In this document: piece by piece, positions 46,560-57,625 of the stretch | Position numbering within the stretch: the first letter of the stretch is position 1 | Layout of the letters: every line of letters starts with the position of its first letter | NCBI GenBank assembly: GCA_028641055.1 | Contig: CM054060.1 | Span: forward strand, 312,590,949 to 312,654,948 | DNA: 64,000 bases | From: Alopecurus myosuroides | Taxonomy: Eukaryota; Streptophyta; Magnoliopsida; Poales; Poaceae | Reading direction: 5' to 3' | The notes under the pieces: model-generated | The model's database searches: none | Told to the model about the DNA's origin: nothing | The model's input: the letters and a program-made list of their open reading frames with translations, nothing else | Translations under genes and position numbers: made by a program

Positions 46560-48921
46560 TTATCAAGTAAGTAAAGCCTATCTATATGGCTATAAAGAAA
46601 GCGCTTTACGGGAGGCAACCCGATTGTTTTTGTTTGGATTTTACTAGTGTCCTCTTGCTGTCTCAATAGATTAGTTTTTTTGTTTTAATTCTGGAGTTTT
46701 CAATAAAGAGTCAAGTCAAACCCATTTAGACTTATAAGTTCCTATCCTAGTGCATGAAATTTCTGTTTCAGCACGAGTCTGCTCACCGTATGATTTTACG
46801 TTTTTTATTGGTATGTCGGATTGAGCTAATTTTTTAGTATGTTCTGCAACTTTTCGTCCTCTGTAAGCAAAAAAACTTGCTTAATTTTTTGACGAGTCTA
46901 GCTGAGGGAAAAACGTTCTTTTTTCTGCTGTTGCTTTTTTGGACAGATTCTGCCTTCTTTTGTTTTATGCACTTTTTGGGCTTGGGAATCGAATTTCCAT
47001 GATTCTTTCAAGCAAGAGAGTGAACATACAACATAATGAACCTTATTTTCTATCTACTGGAGCATTTGATTTGGAATTTTGCACAGCAAGCATGTGATTT
47101 GTTTGTCCTTGCTAATCTCACCCCATAGAAAAAGAATGGGAGAAACATGTTTTGTGAAGTTTTTTCACAGGGAATAGAGGAGCTGTGCCTCAAGACATCC
47201 AAGAATGGTGAAAGACATAAGCTTGGGGATGTGATGAACACCCCACTGGAGCTACACTCTTTTGGTTAGCACACGTCTACTTTCTGTTTTTCTAAGCAAA
47301 GCATTTATCGTAGAGACTTGAAGCGTCTAGTTTTTGTTTTTATTTTTGTTTTGATAAGACTACCACCATCATTTTATATGAGATTGAGCTACTGGAGTTT
47401 GGGGTTGGAATGTATTGGATGCTAGTATTATGACTTGGAATAGGGATTCCATGGTTGATTTGAAGAGCTACATATGTTTGCATGATTTATAGGCTTTTTA
47501 TGTGTAGAAATTTGCAATAATGTTGTCTTGAGCTATCTCTTATTCATGTCCTTGATGTTAATTGCTGGTTTATTTAGTTTGTCATGAAATGAGTAGTTCT
47601 ATGGACATATGCATGCATAGTAGCTGGTCAACTATCTCCCTCTTGCTAGCCCAAAAATTTAAAAATTCCAACAAGTAAAAACTTGTTTCCAACACTCCTT
47701 AGCCAAGTATTTCCAGTGAGTCCACCATATCTTCCCATTAGCTTCATTGCTATTCCGAGTATGTTCACCATGTTATTGTGTTATTTATGTTCTAAATTAA
47801 GATATTCACTTTATTAATTGTCATGGGTTGAACTTGGGATAGGACTCTCACGAACTTTTGAAGGCACACTTTACTTTTATGCATCTAATAAACATGACCC
47901 AATAATGGGAGCCACAAGTTTTGCGTTTGACAAGTGTGTGGTTGGAGCTATCTAAACGTGTATCACCGGAAAGCTTTCAACATTGCACAAAAAATTTACA
48001 TTTGGTTGATATCATGTACTTTTGTTTTTTGACTCCTGCCATGCCGAAATGAAATAGAGGAATAGTAAGTTTTGATGAGTAAGTATCTATATGACTAGAG
48101 AAACGCATTGGGCCGCTAACCCAAGCCATGCTTTATCATGGTGGAAATTTACTTACAGCTTGAGTGACTCTACAACATATCCTATAATAAAATAAGAAGC
48201 TATGCATAATAGTGTATGAAAATAAAAAGGATGATGAGTCTACTCCGTTTGTTCATCTTGTCATTGTAACATGGGCTTGTTTCCGTGTCATGGGGCAAGA
48301 GGTACCTCTTTGCGGTTCTCTATGATGTCATTAATACTTATTATGATTGTACAAAGCTTATTAGGAATCTTAAGTTGAGTAATCATGGAGTAGGTTTTCA
48401 CACTCACGGGGCATGAGGGTTTCAACCACCTTGTCATTCTCATTACTTCAATACTCACAATTTTAAGATGCTAGTGATAAAGGGGCAATGAGAGTCCTAG
48501 ATCAATGGATACCACATTTCAATTAGTAATTTTAATTGAATAATTTAGAGGCTAAATAAGACTTGATCATGTTTTACCTCTACTCAATTTTCTCCAAAGT
48601 GTCCACCATATTTTCTATTCTCCATTATGATATTCTTTGACCAATATAGGATTTTATTTTTCATTTTGTGTATGCATTTGGTCCATAGTGCTTTTATTTC
48701 ATTATACACTTTGGGAACTTTCATGAAGCATCTTTGCTTGCATTTTGATATTTCTTACAACATAAATTGTATATTGCTACTCATTTCTAGTATTAATCAT
48801 TTGATTATATGTAGCATGAATAATCCTCCTTGATATCCCATGACTGTTTCAATATTCAAAACCCACCTTAGTTTTATCACCTTCATACTCGAGGATGAGC
48901 ATGGTTTAAGCTTGGGGATGT
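46560..48921 (+). other. E3 3' non-coding region
   Basis: About 2.4 kb separates the protease stop from the 3' LTR. It has 'ataagcttggggatgtgatga' near 47218 and ends with 'tcgaggatgagcatggttta' plus the purine tract. No RT, integrase or envelope-like frame was seen; frames of up to 68 codons look random. Confidence 0.7.
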
Positions 48922-50632
48922 TGATGCATGTAAAATGCATAGATGAATTTTGCATATTTTCACATGGTTTTCTATTACATATTGCATCATATAAGGGTAT
49001 AATTCAATGTTTTATAGTATTTTGGGGTTAAATTACAAAGTCCCCCAACTTTTATGGAATTAACCCTGCCTGTCAGAAACCCCGTTTTCTATATTTTTGA
49101 CGTTTCAGGGGGAAAACTTCCGCGAAATCACCTGAAAATCTGCGGGGGTCATTTTCTTGGAAGGAGAAGACTTGCGGGCGAAGGATCCACGATAATTGGG
49201 CAAGGAGACCCAAAAGATGACCCTCCACGCGGCCAGATTCCTTGGCCGCGTGATAGGCCCCCTTTTGGCCCCTATGGCCCCAATTCCTTCCATCTTCGAC
49301 TTACCGACTCCGTCTTGACCTAAAACCGACTATAAAAAGGGTCCCCCGTACCCTTACGGAGAAGAGCGCCGCCGAAACACCGAAACACCAAAACAGAGAC
49401 CAGAAGTTCCAGATTGGAGGGGGAAAACTCCGGCGGGGCGCCGCTGGTGTGATCTCCTACCCCTCCAACGTCATCTCCATCGACATCTCCATGAAGAGGG
49501 AGTAGTCCATCCCAGGGCTATGGGTTTGTGGAAGTAGCACTTGTATCTCTCTCTCTATGTGCTTCACTAATTAGATCCGTATGAGCTGCCTCACATGATT
49601 ACGGGCACCGTTGTAATTCCTATGTGGTGGATCTTTTCTATGAGTTATTGAATCTGAGATTGCAAATGTTTCTCTTGAGTTATTTGAGTAGATGTATCTT
49701 ATGTACCCCGTTCTTTTTTGCTAGCTTTGATCAATCTAGTTCTTGAGAGCGTGTGTGGGGTGATGGGTGCATTAGTTGGAGTAACGGGGGGTGGCTAGTG
49801 TTGTGAAAGTGACAGAAGTTTAACGATCCACTTAGGTTTTGTTAAACCTTTCTTAGTTACCTCACTAGGGATAAAAAGGAGTACCTTGTTACCGGGGATT
49901 TGAAGTGACACTAATCAATCTCCATGACTAGATCTAGCAAGTTCTTACTTCAACTTCATGTCACATTGCTTAAAGCTATACTCTGGTTTTTCCTTAATTA
50001 TCGAGGTGTTATGATTTATTTCGCATCTTGGTGGAGTATAAGAGGGATCAATATGACCGTAGAGATCTCTATGCTAGGACGTGATGCCCATATGAAAGTA
50101 CTCAATGTCAAACATGTTATTGTAATCTCACATGTAATTCTTTATGTCCACCGTCTACCACTTTATTTGAGAGAATGCAAGTGTGAAACCATGAACCCCG
50201 GTCCTATTTTAATTATAAGAAAACACTCTAGTTACTTTGCTGCAATTTACTTTACTTGCATTGTACTTTACTTGCATCTCCAATTCGAATTTACATTATC
50301 TCCATCACCACTTGCATCATAAAAATACAAAAACAATCCATTGCATATTTATTTTCTCATTTGCATTTAGTAGTAGATTTAATTATTGCACATTTACTTT
50401 CAGTTTTGCATTGCAATTTAGAAGTCTCACACCTTGTGCTTGACAACCACTTGGTGAGGTTGAGGGCACAAAATTCTCTATTTGTTTGCAGGATCCTGGA
50501 GGAAGCTTGGAAGACAACTGCTGAAATACTGGCTCCCCAAGAGTTCGATATAAACCCTCGAGTCACCCTCGTGGGGAAGAAGGCTTGCCACTAGCTACAC
50601 ACTCTGCACTTGGAGTCTCAACCTAGCCATCA
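48922..50632 (+). repeat. E3 3' LTR
   Basis: This 1,711 bp copy starts TGATGCATG and ends TAGCCATCA. It lacks the 39 bp tandem copy of the 5' LTR and has an extra 8 bp near 49385. It keeps TATAAAAAGG near 49331. Confidence 0.92.
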
Positions 50633-50637
50633 CCAGC

Positions 50638-51328
50638 AAACACAACATATAGAATTACATAAGATCAATCTCGATCATGATAGGCAGCTCACGAGATCTA
50701 AACATGGAGGCATATGAGGAGGTGAGAACCATCTAGCTACTGCTATGGACCCGTAGTCCAGGGATGAACTACTCACGCATCACTCCGGAGGCAGGCATGG
50801 TGATGTAGAAGCCTCCGGTGATGATTTCCTCTCCGGCAGGGTGCCGGAAAACAACTCCAGAACCCTCCTGGTCTAGGGTTGACGGTGACGGCGGCTGCGG
50901 AACTTTTTCGGGTATTTTTATCAGGTGCCTAGGGTTTTCCATCCGGGGGGATTAAATAGGTGAAAGGTCAGAGGCGGTGGAGGTCCAGGGGCCCCACACC
51001 ACCACCTGGCGTGGCCAAGGTGGGGGGCGCGCCACCCTATGGTGTGGGCCCCCTAATGCCCCTCTTCGTCTCCTCTTCTGTCTTCTGGATGTTTCCGGGG
51101 AAAATAGGACTTCCGGGCTTCGAACTTTCCAATTCCGAGAATGTTATAGAACAACTTTTCTGAAACTAAAAAACAACAGAAAACAGGGAACTGGCTCTAT
51201 GGCATCTTGTCAATAGGTTAGTCCGGAAAATCGATAAGAATGACATAAAGAAGAGAGAAAACATGTAGGCAATTGGCATAATATTATCATGGAGCATGAG
51301 AAATTAGGGATACGTTTATAACGTATCA
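50638..51328 (-). repeat. E2 5' LTR, second part
   Basis: This resumes the E2 LTR after E3 and matches 14668-15360. It ends 'aacgtatca' at 51328, followed by the CCAAA duplication and then the coding frame of the E1 gene. Confidence 0.9.
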
Positions 51329-52095
51329 CCAAAAAAATAGCTGAAGATGCCGGCAATGCCGAGAACCTCCGCAAGGAAAACATGGAACTTCACAAGATCA
51401 ATGTGAAGCTCCAGAAGGACCTGGAGGCCAGCCAGGCCGAGAAGGACAAGGCTTCGAGCCAGGCCGAGAAGGACAAGGCCACCATCAGGGACCTAGAGAA
51501 TGCCCTAAACCAGCGCTTTGAAGAGGGCACGGAGATGGACAGGATTCTCGGTAAGGTTTTTACACTTTTACCGGCATTTTCCTTTTCCCTTTTCTGTTTT
51601 TCCTAACTTTTTTTGGTTTAAACAGACAGTAGCCCCTCACTTACCCGGATCGAAAGAATCTGGGCTTTCGAGAAGATATTCACCGCGATTAAATCTGCGG
51701 GGATGTTACTTATCAATAAGTACATTCCTGACAAAGCATGAGAACTCTCGGAAGTTAGCAAACTTTCGGAGGTGGCGAACCGCAAAGAATCCTGGTTTCG
51801 CTCCGCGGCTCGCGGTGGTGCGTGCATGGCCCTTGGGCTCATGCGTATGCATTATACCACCGCCAAGTCTTGGCGCGTGGCGTCAGGTATCCCTCAAGGG
51901 TACACGGACACGCAGCGAGCCAACATCTTCGACTCTGTCAAAGGCCATGCTACCAAGATAGCACAGATGGTGAACATCTCCACCTTCTACCCCGAGGAGG
52001 AAGTTCCGACAACTCCTGAGGATTCTAGCAGCGAGGATGAAGATTCGGATCCCAAGAAGCCGCTTGAATCCTGGGTAGATGGCAGGAAAAAATAG
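51329..52095 (+). pseudogene. E1 opposite-strand gene, 3' part
   Basis: The frame continues across the E2 insertion site with KIAEDAGNAENLRKENMELH. It forms a coiled coil with a near-perfect internal repeat (SQAEKDKAS and SQAEKDKAT, near 51430-51480). A donor near 51550 (GGTAAGG) and an acceptor near 51625 join it to an exon with RGGACMALGLMRMHY (51810-51852), a C-terminal acidic stretch (PEDSSSEDEDSDPKK) and a stop at 52095. A TGA near 51739 breaks it. The C-terminal domain corresponds in place to that of the E4 gene. Confidence 0.65.
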
Positions 52096-52346
52096 AAGCA
52101 TTACTATTCTTACAAATGTAACATTATTGTAGTGCTATCTATCTTTTGTATAAGCAAGTATCCCGCTTTTGCAGTTTAAATTATAAGTGTTTGCAAGTTT
52201 TTCCTGGTTTTAATTCCTTTGCCTTCTAAGTTCTCTGGTTTATATGTTTTAACTGTCCTTAGTGTTTGAAATGGCTCAATAGTACTTAGTCTTCATTCCA
52301 AGTGACAGGGTTTAACCGATTAGTCGTAACTTGGAAACATGGATTG
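52096..52346. other. E1 spacer after opposite-strand gene
   Basis: This T-rich stretch of 250 bp follows the stop and ends at the E6 insertion. Position and base content fit a 3' untranslated region. GATTG at 52342-52346 should be the E6 target duplication; the other copy is outside the window. Confidence 0.5.
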
Positions 52347-52825
52347 TGTCGTGGGATGATCACGGCAGATGTTACCAGGGGTAACTGATCTTGGGGCAAG
52401 TCGACACAGGCGTTTGGGAGAGGATTTAGCTCAGAGGAAAACATGATGGAATTCAATCTGGTAGCCGGCGATGAAGTCGCCGAGTTTCCGATCTCGCTTT
52501 ATTAACTCGATCTCTTTGTGTACAATGGATACTCGATATTCGGTGATATGATTACTACTTGGATCTCTCTTAAACTAAGCCTAGGAGCCGGTTTATAAAA
52601 CACCCGCACCCCTACCTGGCTTGCCCTCCAAGGCACAACTTGAGTCCTACCCGAACACCGCTTTCAAATCCTAGCTTTCCTTACCGCAACCCACAATCCG
52701 GATTACGAGGCCTACAAACTTTGGGCCTTCCAGAAGCGTCTTTATCCTTAGCCGGATCCTGCACAACGTCCTTTGGGCCGGGTTATACCTTGGAATTGGC
52801 CTACCGGGTTATTATCTCCCCATCA
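52347..52825 (-). repeat. E6 3' LTR
   Basis: It begins TGTCGTGGGATGATCACGG and ends CTCCCCATCA. TTTATAAA near 52591-52599 is the LTR TATA string on the minus strand. The inner flank gtagtccccag gives CTGGGGACTAC, a polypurine-like tract. Confidence 0.82.
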
Positions 52826-53158
52826 GTAGTCCCCAGAATAGCTTGGGCTTCTCGAGATTTTCTTTGAAGCGCACGCTATTCCCTGCAAAAAATACCAAAC
52901 TCACCACTTCACGGGGGCCGGGTTAGGTTGCTTTGATAAACAGCTAGGCCTAACTCCATGGTGGCCATATAGCAACCCGGCTTTTCTCCAAACCCATTAC
53001 TCGTTTTCCCGATCCGGCAATCACGGAAGAGATTTAGGTCACATCTATCCCGGAAATCTCGTCTAACATTTAACGTATATCTCGAAAAATCCGGGCAGGC
53101 ACGTTTTATCCGTAATTCCCGGTTCTCGCCCATTGGCCTAGGCTTATCCTGCCGCACT

Positions 53159-53168
53159 CTATAAATAG
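53159..53168 (+). promoter_or_regulatory. TATA box of E6 opposite-strand gene
   Basis: CTATAAATAG lies 334 bp inside the LTR and is followed by a CT-rich leader (53200-53225). It is identical to the E1 box over 10 bases. Confidence 0.6.
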
Positions 53169-53189
53169 GCACTTAGGGGTTAACCTAAT

Positions 53190-54581
53190 CCCAACGGCTC
53201 ATTTCTCCTTCTTCTTCTCTTTGCTTCTGCGCTCGAACTCACGGAGCACCACCACAGAAACCCTGCGCTCGTCTTTGGATCCATCCTATTGCAGGCTGCG
53301 CTCCGCTGCAATTCGTCCCGCGCCGCCGTCGACCCTCGCCGACGCATCTGCGAGTATCTGGCTGGCAATCACAAAGGAGCATTCCTATCACGTTATTCGC
53401 CGCCGCCACGCGTTACTCCGTTCTCCTCTGGTAAGCTTCTCGCACCCAGCAATTTGACCTTGCAATTTCTAGATTCACTCCAGATTGGATCTAGGTTGAT
53501 CCGCGAGCCGTTGTTCTTACCGCGTTGAATTAAACCGCTTAGATACTTGCTAGCTCCTTCGATAACTTGTTGGATGATCTCATACCACCCCCCTACCGCC
53601 ATTAATCTCCAATTTCTTCGTAAAATCACTCGCGAGTTCTCCTAACCTAGATCCATTTCGTCCAAACTTCCGCGCGTATCATTAACACCCGGAAAATCCT
53701 CTTTTTCCAGTTATTTTGCTTGCAGTAGAGACATGGGCAACCATCCGTGCGCCCCAAACTCACCTCAACACGTAAGTGACCAATGATTTCCACAGCCGTA
53801 CTCGATACCCGGATACCTCGCAATCTTTGCTCCAGGATGCATTACCCAGATATTTTTAGTCTTCACACTTTCCGAATATTTCAAACTCGGGTAATCCAAC
53901 ACTTCCGAGTCTTATTTCCTGCACCTCTTTTTCTCGCGTTTTGCAGGTTAACCCCATGGCTCCAAAAAGGCAAGGGAAACAGCCGGCTCCGGTAAAGACT
54001 ACCCAAACCATATCGGCCAATTGGGGTCGATCTACAGTAACAAAGGCCAAGTTGGACGAGCTGGCCGAACTAGGAATCCTCCCCTCTCAGAAGGACATAC
54101 ACTGGAGGGCACCAGGCGACGAGACCCGTCCCACTCCTGCCGACAGTGAGGTAATTTGCTTCATTGAGCACGTGACCCGGGGATTCCGTCCTCCGGGTCA
54201 CCCTTTCTTCCGAGAGGTCTTAAACTACTACGGTCTCCGGGTATTTGACATAGGGCCCAATTCCATGCTAAATATTACCCACTTCATCGTTCTATCGGAA
54301 TCATACTTGTGCGTTCCGCCAAGTTTGACCCTTTTTATTGAACTATTCCAGTGCAAGCCGTGCTGCGAAAGCAGTAACGGAACACTTCTTACTTGCGGCG
54401 GGGTATCCATCCAACGCCGCAAGCACTCACCAATGCCAACCCTCAACTTAAACTCCCACGTCAAAAACTGGCAATTGTCTTTCTTTTATTGCCATGATAC
54501 CTCCCCGGACGGCGAAAGGAAGCTGCCGGGTTACTCGGAGAGTCTCCTCGAGCCTTCCGAATCTTTCAACGCCTTTGCCCC
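53190..54581 (+). pseudogene. E6 opposite-strand gene, 5' part, cut by CACTA
   Basis: A leader exon ends at 53430 (CTG/GTAAGC) and the next begins at 53947 after TTTTGCAG. The CDS starts at 53956 (MAPKRQGKQPAPVK). Without a stop it gives TKAKLDELAELGILPSQKDI, VTRGFRPPGHPFFREVLNYY, VFDIGPNSMLNITHFIVLSE and ELFQCKPCCESSNG, closely parallel to the E4 gene. This copy has an intact frame over the first ~209 codons, where E4 has a stop and a frameshift. It ends at the CACTA insertion after SFNAFAP. This is the best-preserved copy of the domain in the window. Confidence 0.75.
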
Positions 54582-54599
54582 CACTAGTAGGAAAAGGGC

Positions 54600-54870
54600 T
54601 ACCAGTGACGAACAAATATCAGCTACCGCTGGCGAACATGTGTTCGCCAGCGCTACCACGCCAGTGGTAGCAGGTTACCGCTGGCGAACACCACTTCGCC
54701 AGCGGTAGTGCATGTTATCGCTGGCGAACAAGGCCTTGTTCGCCAGCGCTATGTTCGCCAGCGGTAGCTCCTCTGTTCGCCAGCGGTATTTGTTCGCCAG
54801 CGGTAGTAATCCTGTTCGCCAGTGCTACTGTTCGCCAGGGGTAGGTACTTTGTTCGCCAGTGGTAAGTTT
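54600..54870. repeat. CACTA subterminal repeats
   Basis: The motif CTGGCGAACA, or its complement TGTTCGCCAG, occurs about a dozen times in both directions, often as TTCGCCAGCGGTA and as head-to-head pairs (54633-54660, 54677-54712, 54720-54750). In this superfamily such repeats bind the TNPA-type protein and are needed for excision. Confidence 0.9.
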
Positions 54871-55437
54871 CACAGGTTTGTATTTTTTCCTTTTTTTTTT
54901 TTGTATAACAGTTTGTATATTCTGATTCAGTATATTCCCAGGTCCAAATACATTCAAATTCTATAATTTATAAACTTCACACATATAAATCACTGATAGC
55001 ACATCGATAAATCATAGATACATATGCATCCATCCATAACGAATTTAACACATCGATAACGAAATTAACACATCTATACATATGCATCCATATCCAATTC
55101 TCATAAGTACGAATACAACACATTGATCTCAATAACACGTTTATGTCGGAAGATTTCGAACCCAAAATATAGCCATCTAATTAGTTCAACGATTACAAAG
55201 GTATGACTACTACATCTATGCAACGTACGCGCGATATAGAGATCAATCGCAAAGAAGACTAGATATACGGTCCGCCTCCGCTTTAGCTTCCGCCTCCGCT
55301 TGCGATCTTTCGCTAGGGCCAGCGCGCCGTCGACTTCTTCATCTCTCTGTAGACCAAGATAAAAGCATTAGACCGGCAAAGGAAATCACAAGTTCTTATT
55401 AGGAGCAATTCGTAACGAATCGAATACATACCGTCGA
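54871..55437. other. CACTA 3' non-coding
   Basis: AT-rich sequence between the subterminal repeats and the end of the second gene. It includes 'aacacatcgataacgaaatt' type short repeats (55010-55080). The 3' untranslated part of the minus-strand gene is likely here. Confidence 0.6.
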
Positions 55438-56043
55438 TCATTTCTTCCTCGATGTTGTGATCTTCTGTTTCTTCTCCGGCGGGAACGGAAGAGCACCTTC
55501 TAACGAGTTGAATGGTCTCTCGTCAGTCTGCTCTAGCACACATTGTCGCAACTCATTGTTAGATGGTGGGGTACCGTTCCAGTGGAAGGTAGATCCTGAA
55601 GTTACTACATCCTTATAGATGATTGTGCAGAGCTTGCGCTGGATGCGACCAAAGTTTTGTCTGTACTCAGCATCAGACCATTCCACGATGCTGCGAGACC
55701 ATTTGTCCACAGCAGCCATGTATTGCAGACTATGTTGGTCCTTCACGATCTCCGTCATGTGTTGGATGAGGTATCATGCCTCCATTTGGCCGCCTGGCGC
55801 CTGCTTGGGGCAGGGAAACTCTGTTCTGTGTCTGAACACATATTTTCCTTGAATTTGTTTCTTCCTGTCGCAGAATCCTTCCCCCCTGATGTAGCCATCC
55901 ATAGCATCATTGAGAACAGACTTGATGAGGGTGTAGTTCTTCTCCTTCATCGTACTCCCGGAGTCGAGATATACTGCGTGCGCGTCTCTCGGGTAGAGCA
56001 TGATGAGGGTGCCGTATTTGTTTCTGCGCAAAACAGGGGAGTC

Positions 56044-56177
56044 CATATGGTTAGTGAGCAACACTTATTCACTAACTATATATGCGCAAACTTATGTAAA
56101 TATGGGAAATATAACTTACTCAGGAAAGTAGGGCACGAGGGTGATCCTCTTGTTCATATGGTTAGTGAGCAACACTT
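56044..56177. repeat. 23 bp direct repeat at an exon border
   Basis: The string catatggttagtgagcaaca plus ctt occurs at 56044-56066 and 56155-56177. In the gene it falls once within an exon (reading VLLTNHM) and once in the inferred intron that follows the donor near 56119. Confidence 0.85.
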
Positions 56178-57554
56178 GTTCGAGGTACTTTGTCGCTTTT
56201 GCCCTACCCCTGGGGTTGTTCAAGTACATGTCGTGCATGTAGTAGGGGTCTGCTAGCCCGATGTTTCTGACATTCTCTACGGATAGCTGATGCGCCAAGC
56301 TGAGCGTAAACAGACGGACGATTGACGAGTGGAGTGATTTCATGTGGAACATCCGAAAAATGTCGTCAAATCTAATGATGATTTTGTTTGCGTTGCGTTC
56401 AGTGACAAATCCCGCCGTAGATGGCACCTTTGCGACCAAAACCGGCAGCGTTGGATTTTTCTCTTTGAGAAGCATCTCCTCCATAACTAGTACACCGTCA
56501 TGGACGCTACGCATATCACCTGTCAGCAAGGCGACCAACCTCGGCGGAAGCATCGGTTTCCCCAACTCATGGATCTGATGCCAGTCGGTTATGGGTATCC
56601 TGTCCAATACACGTCCTGTCTGCGGCTTAGACTTGGTCCCCTCCACCGGTTGGCTCATCGATGCAACGGCAGAACTCTTCTTAGTTCTTTTCCGTGCATA
56701 CTTGATCTTAGGCTGAGTCTTATGAAATACATCCGCTACCGCCTCTTTGAGGGCATCCTGGCTGATGACTTCTTGCTCGGGGACTGCCGGCTCTTGAGAA
56801 GAGAAAAGACGCTTTGTGCATCGATATTTATCCGCTTCCTCCGCTGGCAAGAGAAGTTGATCAAGATCATCCAGGCCGGGCGCCCCTCGTAAGGATCGTC
56901 GACGAGGTAGTCATTCGGGTTCTCATCTTCGTCGCCGTCGTGCTGCACGGACTTTGCAGGTGAGAAATCCTTGTGTTGGCTCGGGTGCCCCGACCCCTGG
57001 ACCGGTGTTGGAGTGTTGGCAGGAGTACTTTCCAAACGAATTAGTGATTTCGGCCAGGTCAATGGCCAAACCAAGCATTGCTCCAGGTTCAACTCGCTGT
57101 CGGCTGCGGGTGGTTGGTTCGGAGGATCGAGAGCACCGCAACCAGGGAGCACCCGACTTAATGTCACTCTGAACACGTCCTCGGGCATACGAACGCCGTG
57201 GGATACGCGGTTCAGAGGTGTGATGATTTTTCCTTTGGCGACGTCCTTTAACTCGCCGTTCACATTAAGGAGCAATGTGCATCCCGTCTCGTCGGCCTGC
57301 GAAACGTCGCGCGATCGTTGTTAGAGACTGATGCCGTCACGAATCAAGTCATAATATATAATTAAGCAGTGCACGTTGAATTACCGTGAGGGCATTGAGC
57401 TCGGACAAGGGGGATGGACCGCTAAGTGTCGGCGGCGGCGTTGAAGAGATGTGGCGGGGCGGCGACGGATCTTTGCGACCTTCCGGCTGAGGGTTGGGGG
57501 CCGGCTCGTTCCGCGCAGTAGACTCCACGACGGGGGCCGCGTTATGCGGCGCCA

Positions 57555-57625
57555 CGACGGGGGCCACGTTCTGCGGCGCCACGACGGGGGCCACGTTCTG
57601 CGGCGCTGGCTGCACCATTTGGGCT
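57555..57625 (-). repeat. Pro/Ala-coding tandem repeat in CACTA gene
   Basis: A 30 bp unit, 'gggggccacgttctgcggcg' plus 'ccacgacg', is repeated about three times and encodes the APQNVAPVV series. It is in-frame and so tolerated. Confidence 0.85.

Larger units (their letters stand above)
19980..50632 (+). mobile_element. E3: Athila-like element with gag-protease only, interrupted by E4
   Basis: Its LTRs are 19980-21720 and 48922-50632, and CCAGC (19975-19979 and 50633-50637) flanks it. The primer site is at 21731 and a purine tract (aagcttggggatgt) at 48910-48923. Both LTRs start TGATGCATG and end TAGCCATCA. The internal region codes for gag and a protease but has no RT, RNase H or integrase, so E3 depended on a relative for movement. 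By eye the LTRs differ at roughly 2% of sites plus a few indels. Confidence 0.92.
13770..51328 (-). mobile_element. E2: Athila-like Gypsy element (Sabrina-type LTR), interrupted by E3
   Basis: The two LTRs lie at 13770-15360 and 19077-19979 joined to 50638-51328. The 5 bp duplication CCAAA flanks it (13765-13769 and 51329-51333). On its own strand the LTR starts TGATACGTT and ends CACCATCA, and the primer site at 19047-19065 reads tggcgccgttgccggggag, the Athila type. So the element is minus and its 5' LTR is the right one. The internal part is only ~3.7 kb, with a gag-protease remnant and no reverse transcriptase. It is a non-autonomous or deleted copy. Its LTRs differ at several percent of sites, so it is older than E3-E5. 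Confidence 0.88.

Noticed and set aside
50960..51216. Frames of ~70-110 codons in E2 LTR copies (also 14960-15301)
   Set aside because: The same frames recur in both LTR copies in different degrees of decay; LTRs of this type do not code.
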